Shown in pieces: positions 15,899 through 24,900 of a stretch of DNA of 64,000 bases. The notes under the pieces are model-generated. The model saw only the letters and a program-made list of their open reading frames with translations. It ran no database searches and was not told where the DNA came from. A program made the position numbers and the translations under genes. Position 1 is the first letter of the stretch. Each line of letters starts with the position of its first letter. The DNA lies in the NCBI RefSeq assembly GCF_019455385.1, contig NZ_JACOFR010000019.1, positions 1-64,000 of the forward strand. Reading direction: 5' to 3'. The stretch is from Bradyrhizobium sp. BR 10289. GTDB taxonomy: Bacteria > Pseudomonadota > Alphaproteobacteria > Rhizobiales > Xanthobacteraceae.

Positions 15899-17056
15899 TT
15901 ACTCTGACTTGGCTGGAGCTTGCGAGACGCGAGTTGGCGGGATCTGGGCTTGTGCGACGTGAGCTTGAGCGGTTTGGGCCGGCGACGCCGGGGCCTGGAC
16001 CAGGCTCCGGACGATGGCGGCGGTGTCGACGGGGGCGGGCGCCTCGTCGCGCTTGAGCGACGAAGTCTGCTCGACCGCGGGCGCCATCGGCGCGGACTGG
16101 CTCGCGCCCTGCACGGTGATCTGGCCGCGGCCGGTGACGACGCCGGTCAGCGTCCGCTTGGATTGCAGATTGAGCACGCTGACGGTGTCGCCCTCGGCGC
16201 CGCTCTCGATCGCCTTGCCGCGCGTGGTGAGGTAGAGGCCGGGCACCTGGTAGATGATCGTCACCGCCTGGTCGCGCTGCACGAAGTCGGGCTTGACGAT
16301 GTCGGCGACGCGGATCGGCGTGCCCGCCCGCATCGGCCGGCGCAGCTGCATGCCGACGGTGCGCTCGCGCGAGGCAGCCTCGCCCGCGACCTCGGCCTTC
16401 GGCCGGCGCTCGACGGAAACGTCGGAGGACTTCAGGAGATCGGCGCGGTCGATGTCGCGCGTCAGCACGGCCACTTCCACGGTCTCGATCGCGGTGCCGG
16501 TCAGGCGCAGCTTGGTCGGTGTCGGGTTGTTGTCGTTGTTGATCTCGAAGGCGATGTCGAAACGGCCGCTGCGCGCATCGTAGCGGGTCGCGACGGGCTG
16601 GAGCGCGCCGGTGTTGGAGGCATCCAGCCGCATGTCGGCGACGCCGCGATCGAAGGTGACGGTGATGTTGGCCGCGTCGCCAAGGCCGAAGCGGTGATCG
16701 AGCGTCGAGGCGACGGCGTTCTCGAGGTCCTTGTTGGCGAGGGTGCGGGCGAGGCGGGTGACCTGCACCTCCTTGATGTCGCCGGTCATCACGCCGATCA
16801 CCTGTTTTCCGCGCAACACCGACAGGACCTGCGCGACCGGCAGCGCGCCGGTGGTGCCGAGATCGGGCGAGCGATAGACCGCAATCATCGCGGCCGAGCC
16901 GGCATTGTCGATGAGATCGCCGACCCGGACCACGTCCGAGGTCACGGTCACGTTGGCGCGCAGCATCGGCGTTGCGATGCCGTCGTCGGCGGCCTGCGCG
17001 GGCAGGGCCAGCGCGAGCAGGGCAGAGATCGCGGCGATTGTGGTGCGGATCATCAT
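15899..17056 (-). CDS. flgA: P-ring assembly chaperone FlgA
   Basis: A 385-residue FlgA, longer than the usual 220 to 330. It has a signal peptide (to about residue 22, ending PAQAAD), an N-terminal region around VRVGDLIDNAG, the SAF-like middle (TRDIDRADLLKSSDV) and a C-terminal domain with AVTIIYQVPGLYLTTRGKA. About 70 residues rich in A, P and Q trail at the end. FlgA helps P-ring assembly in the periplasm. Several ATGs lie near the flgG stop; 17056 is chosen because GAGG is then 8 bases away, though 17062 and 17053 are possible. Confidence 0.9.
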   Translation of the reverse strand: MMIRTTIAAISALLALALPAQAADDGIATPMLRANVTVTSDVVRVGDLIDNAGSAAMIAVYRSPDLGTTGALPVAQVLSVLRGKQVIGVMTGDIKEVQVTRLARTLANKDLENAVASTLDHRFGLGDAANITVTFDRGVADMRLDASNTGALQPVATRYDARSGRFDIAFEINNDNNPTPTKLRLTGTAIETVEVAVLTRDIDRADLLKSSDVSVERRPKAEVAGEAASRERTVGMQLRRPMRAGTPIRVADIVKPDFVQRDQAVTIIYQVPGLYLTTRGKAIESGAEGDTVSVLNLQSKRTLTGVVTGRGQITVQGASQSAPMAPAVEQTSSLKRDEAPAPVDTAAIVRSLVQAPASPAQTAQAHVAQAQIPPTRVSQAPAKSE

Positions 17057-17066
17057 CGACATCACC

Positions 17067-17855
17067 TCAGCGGAACAACGCCGTGGTCGATTGCATCATC
17101 TGGTCGGCGGCGCTGATGACCTTGGCGTTCATCTCGTAGGCGCGCTGGGCGGCGATCAGGTCGCTCATCTCCGAGACGACGTCGACATTGGCCTGCTCGA
17201 GGCTGCCTTGCGTGATCTTGCCGTAGCCTTCGGAGTTCGCGGTGCCGTCCTGGGGCGCGCCCGATGACGGCGTCTCGGTGAACTGGTTATTGCCGACCGG
17301 CTGCAGGCCGGCCTTGTTGATGAAGCGGGTCAGGTTGAGCTGGCCGACGATGGTCGAGGTCGAGGAGCCCGGCAGCGTTACCGAGACCTGGCCTTGCTCG
17401 CTCACGGCGAGGCCGGACGCGTTGTTCGGGATGGTCATGGTCGGCTGCACGGGATTGCCCTGCGCGGTGACGATGCGGCCCTGATTGTCCATCTGGAAGG
17501 TGCCGTCGCGGGTGTACTGATAGCTGCCGTCGGGCATCAGGATCTTGAAGAAGCCTTCGCCCGAGATCGCGAGGTCGAGGTCGTTACCGGTCTGCGACAG
17601 CGTGCCTTGCGTCATGCTGCGCGGCGTGCCGACGGTCTTGACGCCGCCGCCGATGTCGACGCCCACGGGCAGGATGGTGCCCTGGTCCGAGGCCTGCGCG
17701 CCGACGCGGCGGACGTGCTCGTAGATCAGGTCCTGGAACGACGCGGTCTGCTTCTTGAAGCCGGTGGTGCGCAGGTTGGCGATGTTGTTGGAGATGACCT
17801 GGACGTTGAGTTCCTGGGCCGCCATTCCGGTCGCAGCGGTGTGGAGCGCTTGCAT
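17067..17855 (-). CDS. flgG: Flagellar distal rod protein FlgG
   Basis: A 262-residue distal rod protein, the standard length. The N-terminus MQALHTAATGMAAQELNVQV and ISNNIANLRTTGFK is the rod/hook family signature, and the C-terminus ends with VSEMSDLIAAQRAYEMNAKV as expected for FlgG. The middle shows LDLAISGEGFF. It lies 16 bases after flgF and 10 bases before flgA in the same operon, and its product extends the rod through the P and L rings. Confidence 0.98.
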   Translation of the reverse strand: MQALHTAATGMAAQELNVQVISNNIANLRTTGFKKQTASFQDLIYEHVRRVGAQASDQGTILPVGVDIGGGVKTVGTPRSMTQGTLSQTGNDLDLAISGEGFFKILMPDGSYQYTRDGTFQMDNQGRIVTAQGNPVQPTMTIPNNASGLAVSEQGQVSVTLPGSSTSTIVGQLNLTRFINKAGLQPVGNNQFTETPSSGAPQDGTANSEGYGKITQGSLEQANVDVVSEMSDLIAAQRAYEMNAKVISAADQMMQSTTALFR

Positions 17856-17871
17856 GTCAGTAATCCCTCAA

Positions 17872-18633
17872 TCAGGCCGGAACGTCGGCGAGTTTTTCGA
17901 TCGCCGATTTGTGCATGTCGCTCTGCTGCTGGAGCAGGTTGGCGATGGCGGTGTAGCTGCGCATGACTTCGACCATGCGGCTCATCTCGCCGATCGAGTT
18001 CACGTTCGACTTCTCGATATAGCCCTGCTCCACCGTGGACTTGGTGGCGGGCAGCTGGGTCGCCGAGCCGGTGTCGTAGAGATTGGCGCCGAGCTTGGTC
18101 AGCCGGGCCGGATCGTCGAACGAAACCATCTTGATCTTGCCGCGGATCGAGTCCGTCTTGGCCGTGCCCTCGAGCACCGTGATGGTGCCGTCGGGGGCGA
18201 CGTTGATGTCGTGGTCGGTCGGCTGGAAGGTGATCGGGCCGCCGGTGCCGAGCACGAGGTTGCCGTCGGCGGTGACGAGCTGGCCGGTGCTGTTGAGCGA
18301 GAACTTGCCGTCGCGCGTGTAGCGCTCGCCGCCATTGGCCTGCACGGCGAAATAGGCGTCGCCGGTGATCGCCATGTCGAGCGGGTTCTTGGTCATCTCC
18401 ATCGGCCCCGGGCCGACGTCGCGATAGGTGCCGCGGTCCTGCACATAGGAGACCCGGCGGTCGGACCCGAGGAAATTATCCTCACGCGCGTTCGAGTTGA
18501 GGAACTCCTCGAACAGCGAATGGTCGGCCTTGAAGCCGTTGGTGTTGGCATTGGCGACGTTGTTGGCGATGACATCCATCTGCCGTTCCAACGTCATCTG
18601 CCGTGACAAGCCGATCAGAAGCGCGTTCTGCAT
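17872..18633 (-). CDS. flgF: Flagellar proximal rod protein FlgF
   Basis: A 253-residue rod protein with MQNALLIGLSRQMTLERQMD, IANNVANANTNGFK and the central LDMAITGDAYFAV. The C-terminal MVEVMRSYTAIANLLQQQSD is the family end. The frame is open for 43 codons upstream, but the ATG at 18633 with GGGGAGATCTTCC before it begins the conserved part. It is the first gene of flgFGAH and diverges from fliL over a 386-base control region. Confidence 0.97.
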   Translation of the reverse strand: MQNALLIGLSRQMTLERQMDVIANNVANANTNGFKADHSLFEEFLNSNAREDNFLGSDRRVSYVQDRGTYRDVGPGPMEMTKNPLDMAITGDAYFAVQANGGERYTRDGKFSLNSTGQLVTADGNLVLGTGGPITFQPTDHDINVAPDGTITVLEGTAKTDSIRGKIKMVSFDDPARLTKLGANLYDTGSATQLPATKSTVEQGYIEKSNVNSIGEMSRMVEVMRSYTAIANLLQQQSDMHKSAIEKLADVPA

Positions 18634-18848
18634 CGGAAGATCTCCCCTGAGTGAGATCTGCTTCGTCGCTCTCCCAAGCGCCTTGGCTGACCCCGTGAAC
18701 GAGGCCGTCAGGTTCTCCCAAACCCGCCGGTCCCGGTGCTCTCTCAGCGAAAGCCGTGCCAACGCAGAAAATTTAGTAACTTCAATACTTTGAAGTTTTT
18801 TCGAAGGCGCGGGCGGGCGGCAGAAAGGTTCTGTTAGCCATGTTTGCC

Positions 18849-18904
18849 CGGCAGATTTTTCCTAGCTGGGGCCCAATCGAAAGAAACCGTTAACCATTAT
18901 TACC
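18849..18904. promoter_or_regulatory. Half-palindrome and degenerate CtrA-like site between flgF and fliL
   Basis: CGGCA-GATTT-TTCCT (18849 to 18863) matches the left arm and spacer of the palindrome seen at 9764 but has a broken right arm. TTAA-N7-TACC (18890 to 18904) is a weak CtrA-like match. The word CCTAGCT after the palindrome is shared with the flgB upstream region. The rest of the 386-base gap shows no gene. Confidence 0.42.
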
Positions 18905-19019
18905 GTAGCGTTTGCAGTGAAGAGGAGCGCATTGCGCTGGGGCATTTGTATCGCGTCACTGTCTGCCTGGGGGCTTCGCTCTTTCGACCCGTTTAAGAGA
19001 TGAGCGAGCCTGAGCGACC

Positions 19020-19520
19020 ATGGCAGAGAATGAAGCGGAAGGCGGCGCAGCCGCCGAGGGCGCAGAAGCCGCTCCTCCCAAGAACAAGCTCAAGCTCATC
19101 ATCATGGCCGTCGGTCTGCTCGCCGTCCTCGGCGGCGGCGCGGCGACCTGGTTCTTCTTCTTCCGTCACGGCGAGAGCGAGCATCATGCCGAGGCGGCGC
19201 CCCCGCCGAAGCCGCCGGCCTTCGTCGAAGTCCCCGACATCATGGTCAATCTCGCCGGCGCGCCCGGCGAGCGCGTGCAATATCTGAAGCTCAAGATCGT
19301 GCTGGAGCTGAAGGAGGAAAAGCAGATCGAGGCGATCAAGCCGACGATGCCCCGCGTCACCGACATCTTCCAGACCTATGTGCGCGAACTGCGCTCCTCC
19401 GACCTCAACGGCTCCGCCGGCGTGTTCCGTCTCAAGGAAGAGCTGACCAAGCGCGTCAACGCGGCGGTCGCCCCGATCCAGGTCAGCGCGGTGCTGTTCA
19501 AGGAAGTCGTGGTGCAGTGA
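19020..19520 (+). CDS. fliL: Flagellar basal body-associated protein FliL
   Basis: A 166-residue FliL. A charged N-terminal stretch is followed by one membrane segment (LIIMAVGLLAVLGGGAATWF, about residues 26 to 45) and a periplasmic domain with VEVPDIMVNLAG and ELRSSDLNGSAGVFRLKEEL. It surrounds the stator and supports torque. It starts the plus-strand motor operon with fliM 30 bases downstream, and is divergent from flgF. Confidence 0.95.
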   Translation: MAENEAEGGAAAEGAEAAPPKNKLKLIIMAVGLLAVLGGGAATWFFFFRHGESEHHAEAAPPPKPPAFVEVPDIMVNLAGAPGERVQYLKLKIVLELKEEKQIEAIKPTMPRVTDIFQTYVRELRSSDLNGSAGVFRLKEELTKRVNAAVAPIQVSAVLFKEVVVQ

Positions 19521-19550
19521 TGGCGCTGCGGAAGGCAACAGGCTAGCGCC

Positions 19551-20750
19551 ATGGCCAACGAGCAAATGGACCAGGATGCGATTGCCGCCCAATGGGAGGC
19601 ATCGCTCGATTCCGAGGATCCCGCGGAGGCGGCGAAGGCTGCCGCCGAAAACGAGCTCTCGGAGACCATGGCCCTGCAATGGGCGGCCATGGTCGAGGAC
19701 GGCAGCCGCGATCTCGGCGCCGGCAAGAATTCCGGTGAGCGGGTACTGTCGCAGGAGGAGATCGACAACCTTCTCGGCTTCACCGTCGGCGACGTCACGC
19801 TCGATGATCACAGCGGCATTCGCGCGATCATCGATTCGGCGATGGTCTCCTATGAGCGTCTGCCGATGCTCGAAATCGTCTTCGACCGCCTGGTGCGGTT
19901 GCTGACGACGTCTCTGCGCAATTTCACCTCCGACAACGTCGAAGTCTCGCTCGACCGCATCACCTCGGTGCGCTTCGGCGATTACATGAACTCGATCCCG
20001 CTGCCGGCCGTGCTCTCGGTGTTCAAGGCCGAGGAGTGGGAAAACTTCGGCATGGCGACGGTCGATTCCAGCCTGATCTATTCGATGATCGACGTGCTGC
20101 TCGGCGGCCGCCGCGGCTCGAGCCAGCTCCGCATCGAAGGCCGGCCCTACACCACGATCGAGACCGAGCTGGTCAAGCGCCTGGTCGAGGTCGTGCTGGC
20201 CGACGCCGAGCAGGCGTTCCGGCCGCTGTCGCCGGTCACCTTCACGATCGACCGGCTCGAGACCAATCCGCGTTTCGCCGCGATCAGCCGCCCTGCCAAC
20301 GCCGCGATCCTGGTGCGCCTGCGCATCGACATGGAAGATCGCGGCGGCAATATCGAGCTGCTGCTGCCTTACGCGACCATCGAGCCGATCCGGGGCGTCC
20401 TGCTCCAGATGTTCATGGGCGAAAAGTTCGGCCGCGACCCGATCTGGGAGGGCCATTTCGCCACCGAGATCAACCAGGCCGAGATCGCGGTCGATGCGGT
20501 GCTCTACGAGGCCGACATCCCGCTCAAGCAGCTGATGCGGCTCAAGGTCGGCGACACGCTGCCGCTCGACATGCGCGCCGACGCCAACGTGACCGTGCGC
20601 TGCGGCGACGTCACGCTGACCGAGGGGCGGATGGGCCGGGTCGGCGACCGTGTCGCGATCCGCGTGACGAAACCCTTGCGCAAGCCAAGTACGACACTTG
20701 CGATGTTCGAGAAGGTTGACGAGCAGAACAAGATGATGGAGGCCCCATGA
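19551..20750 (+). CDS. fliM: Flagellar motor switch protein FliM
   Basis: A 399-residue C-ring switch protein. The CheY-binding motif VLSQEEIDNLLGF sits at about residues 65 to 77 instead of the first dozen residues, because about 60 acidic residues precede it. The middle domain has the GGXG-like VLLGGRRGSSQ, and the C-terminal SpoA domain ends the protein (VGDTLPLDMRADANV). The N-terminal extension holds two similar W-containing segments, AAQWEASLDSED and ALQWAAMVEDGS. The stop overlaps the next start (ATGA). It lies between fliL and motor accessory genes, as in other rhizobia. Confidence 0.96.
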   Translation: MANEQMDQDAIAAQWEASLDSEDPAEAAKAAAENELSETMALQWAAMVEDGSRDLGAGKNSGERVLSQEEIDNLLGFTVGDVTLDDHSGIRAIIDSAMVSYERLPMLEIVFDRLVRLLTTSLRNFTSDNVEVSLDRITSVRFGDYMNSIPLPAVLSVFKAEEWENFGMATVDSSLIYSMIDVLLGGRRGSSQLRIEGRPYTTIETELVKRLVEVVLADAEQAFRPLSPVTFTIDRLETNPRFAAISRPANAAILVRLRIDMEDRGGNIELLLPYATIEPIRGVLLQMFMGEKFGRDPIWEGHFATEINQAEIAVDAVLYEADIPLKQLMRLKVGDTLPLDMRADANVTVRCGDVTLTEGRMGRVGDRVAIRVTKPLRKPSTTLAMFEKVDEQNKMMEAP

Positions 20751-21193
20751 ACCACTCCCTGGGAATGGCGATCGAGACGCTGGTGGCTATCTTGCTGATG
20801 CTCACGATCGGCTACTGCATCCTGCTGAACAAGCGGCTGACGCGGCTGAAGGCGGACGAGCATTCGCTCAAGGCCGTCATCGCCGAGCTGATCACCGCGA
20901 CCGAGATCGCCGAGCGCGCGATCGGCGGGCTCAAGCTCGCCGTGCGCGACGTCAACGAGAATCTCGGAAGCCAGCTGGCGGCGGCGACGCAGATGTCCGA
21001 CCAGCTCTACAAGCAGCTCGGCGAAGCCGACAACGTGGTGCGGCGCCTGTCGAAGATCGCGATCGCCGCGCGCCCCGTCACCAATCCGGAACCGGTCGCG
21101 GCGCCCCCGGCCAAGCCGTCGTCGGCGAAGGCGGTGGCGGCTGCTGCCGAAGCCTTCTCCGAGCGCCGGCGATCCAACGGCCTTGCCGCATAA
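20747..21193 (+). CDS. DUF6468 protein of the motor operon
   Basis: A 148-residue protein with one N-terminal membrane segment (ETLVAILLMLTIGYCILLNK, about residues 9 to 28), a helical cytoplasmic region with likely coiled coil (LKAVIAELITATEIAERAIG) and an alanine/proline-rich tail. It fits the DUF6468 family found next to fliM and motE in Rhizobiales. The start overlaps the fliM stop by 4 bases, so the two are coupled. The function is unknown; a role in the switch or stator is suggested by position alone. Confidence 0.8.
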   Translation: MNHSLGMAIETLVAILLMLTIGYCILLNKRLTRLKADEHSLKAVIAELITATEIAERAIGGLKLAVRDVNENLGSQLAAATQMSDQLYKQLGEADNVVRRLSKIAIAARPVTNPEPVAAPPAKPSSAKAVAAAAEAFSERRRSNGLAA

Positions 21194-21202
21194 AGCCATG
21201 GT

Positions 21203-21964
21203 ATGAAGTCGTTTCGTAACATCCGCGTCATTCCGGTCGTCCTGGTCGCCGTCGCAGGCCTCGCCACGCTCAAGGTGGCGGGCCTCGTGATCAATGGCGG
21301 CTATGTGTTCGACTACCAGCCGAACCAGCTGAAGAAGTCCTGGGCACAGGAGAACCTGAACTTCCCGACCGGCCGCGAGGAACCCGATATCACGGGATCG
21401 ACCCATGGCGCGCCGAAGGAAGCACCCAAGCCGGCGGCTCCCGAGACCAAGGTCGAGGGCGGTACCCCGGTCAAGTTGGACGAGACGCCGCAGATCTCCG
21501 CCTCCGAGCGCGCGATCCTCGAGCGCTTGCAGTCGCGCCGCCAGGAGATCGAGTCGCGCCAGCGCGAGATCGACATCCGCGAGAGCCTGCTCAAATCGGC
21601 CGAGAAGCGCATCGAGAGCAAGGTCGAGGAGATGAAGGCGGTGGAATCCCGCATCTCGGCGACCCAGGCCGAGCAGAAGGCCGCCGAAGCCCAGCGCATG
21701 AAGGGCCTCGTCACGATGTATGAAGGCATGAAGCCGAAGGACGCCGCGCGGGTATTCGACCGGCTCGAGATGGGCGTGCTGATCGAGATCGCCTCGGCGA
21801 TCGCGCCGCGCAAGATGTCGGACATTATGGGACTGATGTCGCCGGAGGCCGCCGAGCGGCTCACCGTCGAGATGGCCCGAAGGGCCAATGGCGGCGGCGA
21901 TCAATCGGCTTCAGTCGGCGACCTGCCCAAGATCGACGGCAAGCCGACGCAAAAGCCGAATTGA
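21203..21964 (+). CDS. motE: Motor protein MotE (MgtE-N-like periplasmic chaperone)
   Basis: A 253-residue MotE-type protein. It has an N-terminal membrane anchor (VIPVVLVAVAGLATLKVAGL), a proline-rich linker, a long coiled coil (about residues 95 to 165, ERLQSRRQEIESRQREIDIR) and a C-terminal MgtE-N-like domain with YEGMKPKDAARVFDRL and EIASAIAPRKMSDIM. In Sinorhizobium, MotE acts as chaperone for the periplasmic motility protein MotC. It follows the DUF6468 gene by 9 bases. Neither motC nor motAB is in this window. Confidence 0.88.
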   Translation: MKSFRNIRVIPVVLVAVAGLATLKVAGLVINGGYVFDYQPNQLKKSWAQENLNFPTGREEPDITGSTHGAPKEAPKPAAPETKVEGGTPVKLDETPQISASERAILERLQSRRQEIESRQREIDIRESLLKSAEKRIESKVEEMKAVESRISATQAEQKAAEAQRMKGLVTMYEGMKPKDAARVFDRLEMGVLIEIASAIAPRKMSDIMGLMSPEAAERLTVEMARRANGGGDQSASVGDLPKIDGKPTQKPN

Positions 21965-21989
21965 GGGCTCATACTTAAGAAGTCCTTAA

Positions 21990-24900
21990 TTGGCAAAACC
22001 TACATTCGAGGGCATCGGCCGGCATCAGCTGCCGGCGTGGACCGCCGAACCGGAAGATATGCCGCCAATGGCGCGAGAGGCTGCCGCTGGATTTGTGTCG
22101 CGAGCCCGCGCCCTGGCGCGGGGGCTGCCGCGTCATGTCCGCAGCGCATCCGTGCTGGCAGCCTGCCTGCTGATCGGCTTCGGTGCGCCTGTCCGGGCTG
22201 CGGATGCGATCCGGGGTGAGGCGAGCTTTTCGTCCGGCGGCGGCTTTGCCCGTCTCGTCATCAAGCTCGGCGAGGACGTTCCTTCCGAGGTGACGACGGC
22301 CGGCTCCATCCTCGTCATCCGTTTCGATCGGCCCGTCGACGTTCCCGTCGATCGCGTGCCGGAAGGGGCGCCCGACTACGTCAACTCCGCCCGCCGCGAT
22401 CCCGATGGCGGCGCCATCCGCCTGTCGCTGGCGCGGCGCGTCACCGTCAACACCATGAATGCCGGCGAGCGCACGTTCATCGATCTCCTGCCCGAGGGCT
22501 GGAAGGGGCCGCCGCCGAGCCTGCCGATGGACGTGGTGAAGGAGCTCGCCGAGCGCGCCCGCGTCGCCGAACGCGCCTTGCGGGCCCAGCGCGCCGCAGC
22601 CGAGACCAAGAAGCGTCCGCCGATCCGCGTGCGCGCCTCGATCCAGCCGACCTTCGTGCGCTTCGTGTTCGAGATGCCTGATGGTGTCGGCGTCTCCTCG
22701 GTGCTCAACGAGCAGAAGCTCACGCTCGCCTTCAACGCCAATCTCAGCTTTGACCTCGCCGATGCGGTGGTCGCCGCGCCGCCGAACGTTGCCTCGATCA
22801 AGCAGAAGGCGGACATCGACCAGACCAACGTCGAGATCGCCCTGATCGGCGATTCCGACGTGCACTCCTTCCGCGACGACAAGAACTACGTCGTCGACGT
22901 CTCCTACCAGCCCGACAAGGGCAAGATGGCGGCAACGGCCGAGTCCTTGATGGCACAGGCCAAGCCTGCCGCTCCGGGGCACGGACCCGCGCCGGCCGCG
23001 GACAAGCCGGCGGCCGAGAAGAAGGACGCCCATCGCGAGATCGCGCCGCCGACCTCCGAGACGATCGCACGCGAAGCCAAGATCGAGGTCAAGCCCGAGG
23101 CGAAGTCCGAAGCTCCGGTCGCGATACCAGCCGCCGAAGCGCCGAAGCCTGCGCCAGCTCCCGTCGCTGAAGCGCCCAAGGAAGTTGCGAAGGAAACTGC
23201 GAAGCCTGCGCCGGCCGTTGCCGAAGTGCCGAAAGAGGTCGTGAAGGAAGCGCCGAAAGAGCCGGTCAAGGAAGCTGCGAAGGAGCCCGTCAAGGCCGCG
23301 CCCGCCGAGATGCCGGCCCCAGTCGCCCCGCAAGTCCCAATCGCCAGCGTCGATGCGCGCCGCGATAGCGACGGCCTGCGCGTCACGTTCCCGCTTCAGG
23401 TCTCGACGCCCGCGGCGGCATTCCGCCGCGGCGACACCGTGTGGCTGGTGTTCGATACGCCGAAGCCGATCGATGTCGAGGCGATCCGCACCAAGGGTGG
23501 CGCGATGATCGGCGAGGTCAGCCGCATGCCGCTCGAGAAGGGGCAGGCGATCCGCATCCGTCTGACCCGGCCACTGGTCTACTCGCTGACCAGCGAGGAG
23601 GTCGGCAAGGAGACCAACTGGCTCCTGACGCTTGCCGACAAGATCCAGGCGACGCCCCTGCCGCTGATGATGACGCGCAACATCACCGATCCCGCGCTCG
23701 CCAATATCGCGATCCCATTCGCCAATCCGGGCCTGCTGCACAAGCTGACCGATCCCGATGCCGGCGACATGCTTTATGTCGTCACCGGGCAGCGGCCGGT
23801 GCGCGGCTTCATCAAGCGGCAGGACCTCGTCGATCTCTCGCTGCTGGAATCCGCGCACGGCATCGCGATCCGCCTGAACTCCGACGAGGTCGGCGTCGAG
23901 GTCGGGTCCGACAAGGTCATTCTCGGCAAGAAGGGCGGGCTGACGCTGTCGCCGGTCGACATTTCCGCCGAGCGCGCACCGACTGCGGTGCGCCCGGTCT
24001 TCAGCCCGGAGGGCTGGCGCAAGGGCCAGTCGGAGAATTTCTGGGAGCGTCAGAGCGAGCTGGTCACGGCGATCTCGGCCGTCGAGCCGGCGCAGCGCTC
24101 GCTGCCACGGCTCGACCTCGCGCAGTTCTACATGTCGCGCGCGATGTATCACGAAGCCAAGGCCGTCACCGATTTGATGCTGGCCGATCCTCTCAACAAG
24201 GAGGAGAGTGGTGCGCTGATCATGCATGCGATCGCCAGCATTCTGATCGGCCGTCCCGCGCAGGGCCTGAAGGATCTCGCCAATCCCGTGATCGGCAACA
24301 GTCACGATTCCCAGCTCTGGAAAGCGCTCGCCTATGCGCGGCAGGGCAAATGGGCCGACGCGCGCGAAAAATTCAAGAACGTCGAATTCGCCATCGCCTC
24401 GCTGCCCCTCGACATCCAGCGCATCGTGACGATGGACGCGATGCGCGCCTCGCTCGAGGTGAAGGACTATGCCGGCGCCTCCAAGCGCCGCAGCGAGCTC
24501 GAAGTGGTCGGCGTCTCGCCCGAGGCTGCGCCCGGCTTTGCCGTGCTGCGCGGCCGGCTCGCCGAGGCACTCGGCCACGACAAGGACGCGCTCGACGACT
24601 ACAAGTTCGCGGTCGCCTCGAATGACCGGCCCGCCGCGGCGGAAGCCAAGCAGCTCGAGGTCGCGCTGCGGCAGAAGCGCGACGAGATCAGCAAGGAAGA
24701 TGCGCTGCGCGATCTCGAGACGCTGTCGATGACCTGGCGCGGCGACTCCATCGAGGTCAAGACGCTCCAGATGCTGGCGCAGCTGTACGCGGAGAGCGGG
24801 CGCTACCGGGATGCGCTCACCGCGGCCCGCACCGCAACCAGGCTCCAGCCGAACGCGGAAGCCTCGCGCCAGGCGCAGGATCTCGCCTCCGACCTGTTCA

